NCBI GenBank assembly: GCA_013214985.1
Contig: JABSRY010000182.1
Location: 1-5,677, forward strand
Length of the DNA stretch: 5,677 nt
Direction of reading: 5' to 3'
Source of the DNA: Hyphomicrobiales bacterium
GTDB taxonomy: Bacteria; Pseudomonadota; Alphaproteobacteria; Rhizobiales; OSC116
A program made the translations under genes and the position numbers. Shown here one piece after another: positions 1-5,677 of the stretch. The notes beneath the pieces are model-generated. The model had not been told where the DNA came from. It ran no database searches and saw only the letters and a list, made by a program, of their open reading frames with translations. Numbering within the stretch: the first letter of the stretch is position 1; every line of letters starts with the position of its first letter.

Positions 1-1
1 T

Positions 2-1252
2 GGTAGTTATATTCCACCCACTATTTTTACGGATGTCAGCCCTGCAGACCATATCGTGCAGGAAGAGATATTTGGCCCCGTGTTAGTGGTACTAACTTTC
101 CGCACGAATGACGAAGCAGAACAGCTGGCCAATAATACCAAATATGGCCTTTCTGCAAGTGTTTGGAGCGAAGACATTAACCAATGTTTAGACATAGCAC
201 CAAAAATAAAAGCTGGGGTTGTATGGGTTAATAGCACCAACCAATTTGATGCAGCAGTTGGCTTTGGCGGCTACCGCGAAAGTGGCTATGGCCGCGAAGG
301 TGGCCGCGAGGGCATGCACGAATATTTAAAGCCAAAATATTTAAGCAAGCTAGCCAAACTTAAGGAAGTGCCAACCCCAAACACTGGCGAAGTTGAAAAA
401 TCCACCACCATTGACCGCACCGCAAAACTATATATTGGTGGCAAACAAACCCGCCCAGATAATGGTCATTCCTTACCCGTAATGAATGCGAAAGGTGTGC
501 AGATAGCCGAAGTGCCGCACGGTAGCCGTAAGGATATTCGTAATGCTGTTGGGGCTGCGTTAAAAGCCAAATCATGGGCAGGTAAAACCGCCCATTTGCG
601 GGCGCAAATTATATATTATATTGCTGAAAATTTAGAGATAAGAGCCAATGAATTTGCTAACCGCATTGTTAGTAGCACAGGCATAAGCAGCAAGCTTGCA
701 ATGACCGAGGTTGAGCAATCTATCTCGCGCTTATTCACCTATGCCGCATGGGCGGATAAATATGACGGTGCGGTGCATAACCCACCCACCTGCGCTGTGG
801 CAATCGCGATGAATGAAGCAATTGGTACTATTGGCATTACTTGCCCAAATGAAGCGCCATTATTGAGCTTTATTTCATTGGTTGCGCCGGCTATTGCCAT
901 GGGTAATTGTGTGGTGGCAATCGCGTCCGAAACCGCTCCCTTATTGGCAACTGATTTTTATCAAATTTTAGAAACGTCGGATTTACCAGCAGGTGTCGTC
1001 AACATCATTACAGGGCCAAAAGATGAGCTCAGTAAAACGTTGGTCGAGCATGATGATGTCGATGCAATGTGGTATTTTGGTGCGGATGCAGGTTGCAAGA
1101 TGGTTAAAGAACTTAGCATTCATAACCTTAAACAGGTTTGGACAAATGAAGGCAAAGCTTACCCTTGGGCAGATGCATCCATTGCCGAGGGTGAAACTTT
1201 CTTGCGAAAGTCTACACAAGTTAAAAATATATGGATACCTTACGGTGTTTAG
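2..1252 (+). CDS. ALDH16-like aldehyde dehydrogenase, C-terminal half (5' partial)
   Basis: The reading frame is open from base 2, so the gene begins outside the window; 416 residues are visible. Fragment residues 1-119 are the end of a normal ALDH domain: EEIFGPV (21-27), whose second Glu contacts the NAD ribose in the family, then NSTNQFDAAVGFGG and SGYGREGG near 77-101. After a linker (about 120-139) a second ALDH-like domain begins (YIGGK, about 144) with the Rossmann-type stretch CPNEAPLL (281-288), LVAPAIAMGN and GVVNIITGP (331-339). This copy looks catalytically dead: the usual KPSE is replaced by ASET (308-311), the FTGS motif reads YFGA, ELGGK is degraded to TNEGK (381-385), and no GQxC-type cysteine follows before the end at KNIWIPYG. 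An active domain plus a pseudo-domain is the known ALDH16 architecture. Catalytic Cys and Glu of the first domain lie upstream of the window. Position before deoA and deoB suggests oxidation of acetaldehyde from deoxyribose-5-phosphate; that substrate is inferred. Confidence 0.9.
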   Translation, partial: GSYIPPTIFTDVSPADHIVQEEIFGPVLVVLTFRTNDEAEQLANNTKYGLSASVWSEDINQCLDIAPKIKAGVVWVNSTNQFDAAVGFGGYRESGYGREGGREGMHEYLKPKYLSKLAKLKEVPTPNTGEVEKSTTIDRTAKLYIGGKQTRPDNGHSLPVMNAKGVQIAEVPHGSRKDIRNAVGAALKAKSWAGKTAHLRAQIIYYIAENLEIRANEFANRIVSSTGISSKLAMTEVEQSISRLFTYAAWADKYDGAVHNPPTCAVAIAMNEAIGTIGITCPNEAPLLSFISLVAPAIAMGNCVVAIASETAPLLATDFYQILETSDLPAGVVNIITGPKDELSKTLVEHDDVDAMWYFGADAGCKMVKELSIHNLKQVWTNEGKAYPWADASIAEGETFLRKSTQVKNIWIPYGV

Positions 1253-1264
1253 GGAAGAAAAATA

Positions 1265-2596
1265 ATGAAGTATTTACCACAAGAAATTATTCGTAAAAAA
1301 CGCGATGGCGGCAAATTATCAGACGATGAAATAGCTGACTTTATAGCGGGCATAAAAACTGGCGATACGACCGATGTACAGGTCGCTGCTTTTACTATGT
1401 CGGTGTTTTTTAACGATTTGAGTGTCGATGAGCGTGTGGCGCTAACCCTTGCATTGCGCGATAGTGGGGACTGTATGGAATGGGCGGATATGTCGCTTGA
1501 TGGCCCCGTGCTTGATAAACATTCAACAGGCGGCATTGGCGATAATGTAAGCCTAATGCTTGCGCCAATTTTAGCAGTTTGCGGTGCCTATGTGCCGATG
1601 ATTTCAGGCCGTGGGCTTGGCCACACAGGCGGCACGTTAGATAAGTTAGACTCAATCCCTGGCTATAACACTTTGCCAGACCCTGCCGATTTTAGGCGCA
1701 TTGTTAAGCAAGTGGGTTGCGCGGTTATTGGGCAAACACCCAATATGGTGCCTGCCGATAAAAAAATGTACGGCATTCGCGATGTAACGGCGTCGGTTGA
1801 GGCCGATGCGCTTATTACGCCCTCAATTTTGTCTAAAAAATTAGCATCGGGTTTAGATGGCCTGATTTTGGATGTAAAAACTGGCTCAGGCGCGTTTATG
1901 CAAACGCTGGAGGATAGCGAACGCTTGGCAAATAGTTTGCTAACCGTGGCGCGTCAGGCAGGTTTGCCAACTTCTGCAATCATTACCGATATGAACCAGC
2001 CTTTAGCGTCGGCCGTTGGTAACGCGGTCGAGGTTAAAAATGCTGTCGACTTCCTAACGGGTGCGCATATAGATCCGCGTTTATACGATGTTACGGTGGC
2101 GTTATGTTCTGAAATGCTTATTCTAGGCTCTATGGAAAAAGATCAAGCAACCGCCGAGAAACGTGTTAAAGAAGCGTTATCATCAGGTGCCGCTGCCGAA
2201 TGTTTTGGCCGCATGTGTGCCGAGCTCAATGGGCCAAGAGATTTTATCGAGAATATGGATAAATACTTAGAATTTGCCCCGATAATGGTCAATATTCCAT
2301 GTTTGGAAACGGGCACAATCGCGGATATAAACACCCGCAACATTGGCCTTGCTGCCATTAAGCTGGGCGCGGGGCGTACAGACCCTTCTGCCGCGGTGGA
2401 TTTTGGCGTGGGCTTTGATAATTGCCTACCAATTGGCGCAAAGGTCGAAAAAGGCCAACCCATTGCAAGAGTGTTTGCGCGTAGCGAAGATGCAGCCAAA
2501 ACAGCAGCTGAGCTTATGCAAAAAGCCTATATTATTGGCAATGATATTAAGCAAACTAAATTAGTTTATAAAATTTTGAACGATAAACCTATATAA
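1265..2596 (+). CDS. deoA: Thymidine phosphorylase
   Basis: Cytosolic enzyme that phosphorolyses thymidine and deoxyuridine to the free base and 2-deoxy-alpha-D-ribose 1-phosphate. The 443 residues match the usual length (E. coli DeoA is about 440). The N-terminal alpha bundle is followed by the phosphate-binding KHSTGGIGD (85-93), the family signature SGRGLGHTGGTLDKLD (114-129), YGIRDVT (169-175) with substrate-contacting Arg172, ITPSILSKK (184-192) with Ser187 and Lys191, and DVKTGSGAF (203-211). These residues align one position after Arg171, Ser186 and Lys190 of the E. coli enzyme, so it should be active. The ATG start is preceded by AGGGA (1251-1255), which overlaps the stop codon of the ALDH gene; the 12-nt spacer points to one transcript. 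The long-chain signature favours thymidine phosphorylase over anthranilate phosphoribosyltransferase relatives. Broader pyrimidine nucleoside phosphorylase activity cannot be excluded from sequence alone. Confidence 0.97.
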   Translation: MKYLPQEIIRKKRDGGKLSDDEIADFIAGIKTGDTTDVQVAAFTMSVFFNDLSVDERVALTLALRDSGDCMEWADMSLDGPVLDKHSTGGIGDNVSLMLAPILAVCGAYVPMISGRGLGHTGGTLDKLDSIPGYNTLPDPADFRRIVKQVGCAVIGQTPNMVPADKKMYGIRDVTASVEADALITPSILSKKLASGLDGLILDVKTGSGAFMQTLEDSERLANSLLTVARQAGLPTSAIITDMNQPLASAVGNAVEVKNAVDFLTGAHIDPRLYDVTVALCSEMLILGSMEKDQATAEKRVKEALSSGAAAECFGRMCAELNGPRDFIENMDKYLEFAPIMVNIPCLETGTIADINTRNIGLAAIKLGAGRTDPSAAVDFGVGFDNCLPIGAKVEKGQPIARVFARSEDAAKTAAELMQKAYIIGNDIKQTKLVYKILNDKPI

Positions 2597-2598
2597 TA

Positions 2599-2604
2599 GG
2601 GAGG
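2599..2604 (+). promoter_or_regulatory. Shine-Dalgarno site of deoB
   Basis: GGGAGG lies six bases before the ATG at 2611. The alternative in-frame TTG at 2605 directly abuts this motif and has no room for a ribosome binding site, so this site fixes the deoB start at 2611. Confidence 0.85.
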
Positions 2605-2610
2605 TTGCCC

Positions 2611-3840
2611 ATGACACGCGCATTTTTATTGATATTAGACAGTTTTGGTATAGGCGCCGCAGCCGATGCCGACAAGTTTGGTGATGTTGGTTCTGACACA
2701 TTTTTGCACATCGCGCAGCATTGTGCCGCGGGCAAGGCAGATAAACAAGGCGTGCGTTCTGGTGCGCTTAATTTGCCAAATTTGGCCGCTTTAGGGCTCG
2801 GTTTAGCGGGCGAAATGTCATCAGGTATATTGGCACCCAACTTTAGCAAAGATCAAAAGATAATTGGTAAATATGGCTATGCGATAGAGCAATCTATGGG
2901 TAAAGACACCCCAACAGGCCATTGGGAAATTGGCGGATTTGTCGTCGATATAGATTGGGGCTATTTCCCATTGACTGAGCCTTGTTTTCCCGATGATTTA
3001 ATTGCCGAATTTTGTAAACGCGCTAACTTACCTGGTGTGCTTGGTAACAAGCATGGTTCGGGTGTCCCAATTATCAAAGAGTTAGGTGAAGAAAGCATTA
3101 GAACGGGCAAACCAATTGTTTACACGTCGGTCGATAGTGTGTTCCAAATCGCCGTGCATGAAGGGCATTTTGGGTTAGATAGGCTTTATGAGATTTGCCA
3201 AATCGCGTTTGATTTAACCATAGAGTTAAACATCGGGCGGGTAATCGCCAGACCGTTTATTGGCAATGATGCGAGCGATTTTGAACGCACAGGCAACAGG
3301 CATGACTACGCGATAGCGCCAACCCATGACACCATTTTAGACCGTGCAAAAAACGCAGGCAGGCAAGTAATTGCGGTCGGTAAAATATCCGATATTTATG
3401 CGGGGCGAGGGGTGACTAAAAGCATTCGCGCGCATTTAAACGACAACTTGTTTAATGCCACATTAGAAGCCGAAAAACTGGCAAAAGATGGCGACTTTGT
3501 TATGACAAATTTTGTAGATTTCGACATGCTTTTCGGCCATCCGCGTGATGTCGTTGGTTATGCAAATGCGCTAGAAGAATTTGATAAACGCCTGCCCGAG
3601 CTCTATGCACGAATGAATGATGATGACATCATCATCCTAACCGCAGACCATGGCAACGACCCAACATGGCGCGGTAATGACCATACACGAGAGCATATTC
3701 CAGTTTTACTTTATGGTAAAAACATTAAACCTGGCAGTATCGGCGCCCGCAATTCATTTTGTGACATAGCCGAAACAATAGCTGATGTGCTTAAGCTAGA
3801 ACACACAGGCGGCATTGGCAAGGGCTTTTTAGATGACTAA
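2611..3840 (+). CDS. deoB: Phosphopentomutase
   Basis: Cytosolic metalloenzyme of the alkaline phosphatase superfamily that interconverts (deoxy)ribose 1-phosphate and 5-phosphate, passing the DeoA product on to DeoC. From the ATG at 2611 it has 409 residues, close to E. coli DeoB (407). Visible motifs: LILDSFGIG with metal ligand Asp10; KDTPTGHWE (98-106) carrying the phosphorylated threonine (Thr100 or Thr102); TSVDSVFQ with Asp175; FVDFDMLFGH with Asp305 and His310; TADHGNDP with Asp346 and His347; and His358 in GNDHTREH. All positions from Asp175 onward sit a constant 19 residues after the Bacillus cereus enzyme's Asp156, Asp286, His291, Asp327, His328 and His339, so the metal site is complete. 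It follows deoA after 14 nt, in the same operon. Its last 12 nt overlap the 3' end of the convergent minus-strand ORF. No convincing intrinsic terminator follows the stop codon. Confidence 0.97.
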   Translation: MTRAFLLILDSFGIGAAADADKFGDVGSDTFLHIAQHCAAGKADKQGVRSGALNLPNLAALGLGLAGEMSSGILAPNFSKDQKIIGKYGYAIEQSMGKDTPTGHWEIGGFVVDIDWGYFPLTEPCFPDDLIAEFCKRANLPGVLGNKHGSGVPIIKELGEESIRTGKPIVYTSVDSVFQIAVHEGHFGLDRLYEICQIAFDLTIELNIGRVIARPFIGNDASDFERTGNRHDYAIAPTHDTILDRAKNAGRQVIAVGKISDIYAGRGVTKSIRAHLNDNLFNATLEAEKLAKDGDFVMTNFVDFDMLFGHPRDVVGYANALEEFDKRLPELYARMNDDDIIILTADHGNDPTWRGNDHTREHIPVLLYGKNIKPGSIGARNSFCDIAETIADVLKLEHTGGIGKGFLDD

Positions 3841-4341
3841 TAAATCAGAAAAATAATAGCTAATAATGCATTGCATGATTATAAAAAAGAAGTTGGTTAA
3901 AAACAAATTTCGATCATCTATTTCTTTGCAGCTGATTGATGTTTTTTGGTTATTTCTTGTCAAAAATGCATAGGCAATAGTGAGCAGGCTTGTGTTTAAT
4001 ATAATTTGAATTACAATAATTACAATAATTACAATAATTACAATAATTACAATAATTACAATAATTACAAAAATATAACCAATTAGTTTGATATGAAATT
4101 CTAAGTCAACTTGAAACAGATGTATCGAAATATAAATTGAAAAAGCAGAGGTAATACTCACCAATATTGCGTTGCTAACTAAAAACATTAAGGAGGTTGC
4201 TTTAAGATTTTTGAAGTTATTATCTACAATGCGATATATTAGAAATGCTGAAAATTTATGTAGTAAACTTAGTATAAGTGATGCTGGGATAATTAGAATT
4301 ATTACCAAAATGATGGTTAGATGTTGGTTAAAAAAGGACAT
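3829..4341 (-). CDS. Hypothetical very hydrophobic membrane protein with IIV repeats
   Basis: I do not recognise a family. The 170-residue product is dominated by Ile, Leu, Val and Phe, with likely membrane segments near residues 7-28, 51-76, 85-127 and 148-165. The third stretch is too long for one helix and holds the IIV repeat (residues 91-111) encoded by the 9-bp tandem repeat. A short polar loop (129-146) separates it from the last segment. The DNA is much more AT-rich than the deo genes, suggesting acquired or weakly constrained sequence. The ATG at 4341 lacks a good Shine-Dalgarno, and the same frame continues upstream with hydrophobic codons to a TAA at 4381-4383 without another ATG, GTG or TTG. 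It may therefore be a truncated or frameshifted remnant rather than an intact gene. The stop lies inside the 3' end of deoB. An AT-rich non-coding stretch that happens to stay open is the alternative. Confidence 0.45.
   Translation of the reverse strand: MSFFNQHLTIILVIILIIPASLILSLLHKFSAFLIYRIVDNNFKNLKATSLMFLVSNAILVSITSAFSIYISIHLFQVDLEFHIKLIGYIFVIIVIIVIIVIIVIIVIIVIQIILNTSLLTIAYAFLTRNNQKTSISCKEIDDRNLFLTNFFFIIMQCIISYYFSDLLVI
4009..4070. repeat. 9-bp tandem repeat (AATTACAAT), about 6.9 copies
   Basis: Six perfect consecutive copies of AATTACAAT occupy 4009-4062, and a seventh matches eight of nine bases (4063-4070), after which the sequence diverges (AAAATATAACC). Read on the minus strand it encodes Ile-Ile-Val repeats in frame within the hydrophobic ORF. 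The unit is a multiple of three, so a change in copy number would alter membrane-segment length without shifting frame. The perfect copies imply recent expansion by replication slippage. Confidence 0.97.
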
Positions 4342-4383
4342 AAAGACACTCGAAATAAGTAAAAATAATATTATTTCTACTTA

Positions 4384-4489
4384 AACATTAATATGCCCAT
4401 AGTAAACCCAACTATTTTATAATATCGATACTAAAATGAAAAATCAACTAAGCGCAACCAAGCGGCAAAACGCTCATAAAAAGTGAAAC
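4384..4489. other. Divergent intergenic region
   Basis: AT-rich spacer between the minus-strand membrane ORF and the NTF2-like gene. It should hold the promoters for both directions. The only notable contents are a TATAAT hexamer at 4418-4423 and a small AGCG/CGCT inverted pair around 4460-4475. I see no gene in it. Confidence 0.5.
4395..4423 (+). promoter_or_regulatory. Candidate sigma-70-type promoter for the NTF2/VOC gene pair
   Basis: A perfect -10 hexamer TATAAT lies at 4418-4423, about 70 nt before the downstream ATG. The sequence 17 nt upstream (GCCCAT, 4395-4400, or ATGCCC one base earlier) matches the -35 consensus poorly. In DNA this AT-rich a chance TATAAT is possible, so this is a suggestion based on position. 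Confidence 0.3.
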
Positions 4490-4492
4490 TTG

Positions 4493-4864
4493 ATGACACC
4501 AAAACAGTTAGTTCAGGCCTATTGGCAGGCGATGCAGACAAATGAATTTCGCAAGGCAACTGATTTTTTAACCGAAGACTGTGAAATATATTGGCCGCAA
4601 TCGAACGAGTTGATTATTGGGCGAGATAATTTTATAAAAATAAATGAAAACTACCCATCAGATGGACTTTGGGAATTCAAAATTAATAGCATTATTTGTG
4701 AAGTCAATGAAGTGGTGACAGATGTTTCGGTAACTAATGGAAAGTTAAAGGCCAGAGCAATAACGTTTCATACGGTAAGAAGCCAATTGATACACCGCCA
4801 AAAAGAATTTTGGCCAGATAATTTTTCGGCACCAGAGTGGCGTAAGCTTTGGGTAAAAGTTTAA
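4493..4864 (+). CDS. NTF2-like / SnoaL-like small protein
   Basis: A 123-residue protein with the look of the nuclear transport factor 2-like (SnoaL/ketosteroid-isomerase fold) superfamily. An N-terminal helix (QLVQAYWQAMQTNEF) leads into ATDFLTEDCEIYWPQSNELIIG, the usual helix-then-strand pattern with the conserved 'GRDNF' turn (about 43-47). A central strand region (VVTDVSVTNG, then ARAITFHTVR) follows, and the protein ends with EFWPDNFSAPEWRKLW. Length and the complete end suggest an intact single-domain protein. Members bind small hydrophobic ligands or act as cyclases, isomerases or dehydratases; no substrate can be assigned here. The ATG at 4493 is preferred over the adjacent TTG at 4490; only a weak purine stretch (AAAAAGTGAAA) precedes it. 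The VOC gene follows 15 nt downstream, so the two are probably co-transcribed. Confidence 0.82.
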   Translation: MTPKQLVQAYWQAMQTNEFRKATDFLTEDCEIYWPQSNELIIGRDNFIKINENYPSDGLWEFKINSIICEVNEVVTDVSVTNGKLKARAITFHTVRSQLIHRQKEFWPDNFSAPEWRKLWVKV

Positions 4865-4867
4865 CGT

Positions 4868-4872
4868 AGGGG
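4868..4872 (+). promoter_or_regulatory. Shine-Dalgarno site of the VOC-family gene
   Basis: AGGGG lies seven bases before the ATG at 4880 and just after the stop codon of the NTF2-like gene. It supports this start and coupled expression of the pair. Confidence 0.75.
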
Positions 4873-4879
4873 CATAAAA

Positions 4880-5308
4880 ATGGAATGGGCAAAACTTGTA
4901 CCAGAACTTAGCGTAGTCGACATTCAAAAATCACTTTATTTTTATATAGAAATACTAGGTTTTAAAGCTAAATATGAGCGTAAAGAAGAGTTTTTTGCTT
5001 ATATAGACCTTGAGGGCGCTCAATTTATGCTCGACCAGATTTCTAGAGCAAACCCATCATGGCAAACTGCCGAGCTTAATCAACCATTTGGCCGCGGCAT
5101 TAACTTTCAAATAGAAATTAGCGATATCGATAAACTATACCAAAGAATACTAAAACGGAAATTATCACCCTTTGCAGAGATTAAAGAAAATTGGTACAGA
5201 GCGGATGATAAATTAACAGGAAATCGTGAGTTTCTAATACAAGATCCTGATGGATACCTCCTCCGCTTTTTTACAGATTTAGGTGCGAAGTCTACAGAAG
5301 CTGTTTGA
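4880..5308 (+). CDS. VOC-fold protein, bleomycin-resistance type
   Basis: A 142-residue cytosolic protein of the vicinal oxygen chelate (glyoxalase/bleomycin resistance) superfamily. Two beta-alpha-beta-beta-beta modules are visible. The first runs from about 5 to 53 (LVPELSVVDIQKSLYFY, ILGF, then AYIDLEGAQFML). The second runs from about 71 to 133 (GRGINFQIEISDIDKLY, NWYRADD, then REFLIQDPDGYLLRFF). The GRGINFQIE and WYR...REFLIQDPDGYLLRF signatures resemble bleomycin-binding BLMA/BLMT-like proteins. The final strand has Arg where metal-dependent glyoxalases carry a Glu, and a metal-ligand His/Glu set is not evident, consistent with a ligand-sequestering rather than catalytic protein. Actual bleomycin-type drug binding is not established by sequence, and many such homologues have unknown ligands. 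It is the second gene of a likely pair with the NTF2-like gene and ends 6 nt from the convergent Mrr fragment. Confidence 0.88.
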   Translation: MEWAKLVPELSVVDIQKSLYFYIEILGFKAKYERKEEFFAYIDLEGAQFMLDQISRANPSWQTAELNQPFGRGINFQIEISDIDKLYQRILKRKLSPFAEIKENWYRADDKLTGNREFLIQDPDGYLLRFFTDLGAKSTEAV

Positions 5309-5314
5309 AATGGT

Positions 5315-5608
5315 TTACTTGGAAATAGCGTCTTGTAACTTATCCCAAAAATCATTGTCTAATTTTTTAATCTCAAGAATTTGATCGGATTGCATTCCTA
5401 AGTTAAAATCATAAATGTACTTTGCAAGCTCAATACCATCGATTAAAATTATGGTTGTATTTCCATTCAAATTTTCTGCGTATTTTCTAGCGCCGTCGGA
5501 GTAGCTAGAGGTCGTTATGAATACGCCTTTATTTGATGATGCTACTGCAATTGCGCCAACAATTTTTTGTATATCTTCTCTGTATATGGTGTTGTTCCTA
5601 TTATACAC
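5315..5608 (-). pseudogene. Mrr-type restriction endonuclease, C-terminal fragment
   Basis: The 97 codons match the C-terminal half of the Mrr_cat (PD-(D/E)XK-like) nuclease domain of type IV/Mrr-like restriction enzymes. They begin YNRNNTIYREDIQKIVGAI, continue with SSNKGVFITTSSYSDGAR (24-41) and IILIDGIELAKYIYDFNLG (53-71), and end with the usual EIKKLDNDFW tail. In intact enzymes this block directly follows the catalytic Asp and Gln-x-Lys strand (often QAKRY). Here that strand and everything N-terminal to it are absent, because a TGA at 5612-5614 closes the frame two codons before a GTG at 5608. The remnant therefore lacks all catalytic acidic and Lys residues and cannot be a nuclease. Neither a real start nor a Shine-Dalgarno is convincing. 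A decayed defence gene is the simplest reading; an undetected upstream part beyond the window is possible. Confidence 0.8.
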
Positions 5609-5649
5609 GCCTCACTCCAAGACCCGAAAGTCTTGATGTGATATTATAC
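5599..5649. repeat. 8-bp direct repeats (TATTATAC) flanking a hairpin
   Basis: TATTATAC occurs at 5599-5606 and again at 5642-5649. The second copy starts at the base after the hairpin end (5641) and the first ends five bases before the hairpin begins (5612). The geometry resembles a target-site duplication around a small insertion, but the repeat is AT-rich and contains TATAAT on the minus strand, so coincidence is possible. Confidence 0.5.
5612..5641 (-). other. Imperfect hairpin with UUCG loop
   Basis: On the + strand TCAC (5612-5615) pairs with GTGA (5638-5641), and CAAGAC (5618-5623) pairs with GTCTTG (5630-5635). A two-by-two internal loop (TC/AT) separates the two stems. In a minus-strand transcript the loop reads U-UUCG-G, a UUCG tetraloop closed by a U-G pair. 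No U-tract follows, so it is not a standard intrinsic terminator. It lies immediately upstream of the Mrr fragment. Confidence 0.7.
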
Positions 5650-5677
5650 GGAAATTATCTGTAACTTGATCTCGGAA
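5650..5677. other. Unrecognised sequence at window edge
   Basis: The last 28 bases carry no recognisable Mrr coding sequence in any minus-strand frame and no identifiable gene. They could be the end of a mobile element or neighbouring DNA brought in by a deletion; the window ends before this can be decided. Confidence 0.3.

Noticed and set aside
56..58. GTG as the start of the aldehyde dehydrogenase gene
   Set aside because: The frame is open to the window edge, and the codons upstream (GSYIPPTIFTDVSPADHI) are typical ALDH sequence, so the gene is cut by the window rather than starting here.
1410..1655. Minus-strand ORFs inside aldh, deoA and deoB
   Set aside because: They are frame shadows of clearly conserved + strand genes, with no recognisable domains or ribosome binding sites.
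2605..2607. TTG as the deoB start
   Set aside because: It directly abuts the GGGAGG ribosome binding site; the ATG at 2611 has proper spacing and gives the family-typical N-terminus MTRAFLLILDSFGIG.
3866..3876. ATGCA/TGCAT inverted repeat after deoB as a terminator
   Set aside because: Only one base separates the arms, so no stable hairpin loop can form, and the nearby sequence is an A-run rather than a T-tract.
4009..4070. Tandem repeats as a CRISPR array or iteron origin
   Set aside because: The units are 9 bp, perfectly contiguous, without spacers, and no cas or replication gene is nearby.
4191..4197. Perfect AGGAGGT Shine-Dalgarno-like sequence on the + strand
   Set aside because: No suitably spaced start codon opens a convincing protein after it, and it lies within the minus-strand membrane ORF.
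4490..4492. TTG as the start of the NTF2-like gene
   Set aside because: The adjacent ATG at 4493 is the stronger start codon, and the TTG adds only one residue.

Overview
The window carries the 3' part of a deoxynucleoside-degradation (deo) operon on the + strand, followed by an AT-rich accessory stretch. The operon genes are compact and moderately GC-rich, with an ALDH16-type aldehyde dehydrogenase beside deoA and deoB. That gene combination suggests a Gram-negative bacterium, most likely an alphaproteobacterium of below-average GC. This is inferred from gene content only; no rRNA or other lineage marker is present.

Region 1 (1-3840) holds three co-directional genes with very short spacers. 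They are the C-terminal half of a two-domain ALDH16-like protein (5' end outside the window), thymidine phosphorylase deoA, and phosphopentomutase deoB. DeoA releases 2-deoxyribose-1-phosphate from pyrimidine deoxynucleosides and DeoB isomerises it to the 5-phosphate. DeoC (not in the window, probably upstream) would cleave that to glyceraldehyde-3-phosphate and acetaldehyde. The ALDH is a plausible sink for the acetaldehyde or a related aldehyde.

Region 2 (3829-4489) is strongly AT-rich. It contains one minus-strand ORF for an unrecognised very hydrophobic protein, convergent with deoB and overlapping its 3' end by 12 nt. Inside it is a 9-bp tandem repeat of nearly seven copies that encodes an (Ile-Ile-Val)n membrane stretch. 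The ORF's hydrophobic reading continues upstream of its only usable start codon, so it may be decayed.

Region 3 (4384-5308) is a two-gene + strand unit. It encodes a small NTF2/SnoaL-like protein and a VOC-fold protein of the bleomycin-resistance type, 15 nt apart, with a candidate promoter upstream.

Region 4 (5315-5677) is a minus-strand fragment of an Mrr-type restriction endonuclease that keeps only the C-terminal part of the catalytic domain. Homology stops abruptly at a spot marked by an imperfect hairpin lying between two copies of an 8-bp direct repeat. The sequence beyond, to the window edge, is not recognisable Mrr. This looks like a rearrangement or insertion junction, and is the most unusual part of the window together with the tandem-repeat ORF.
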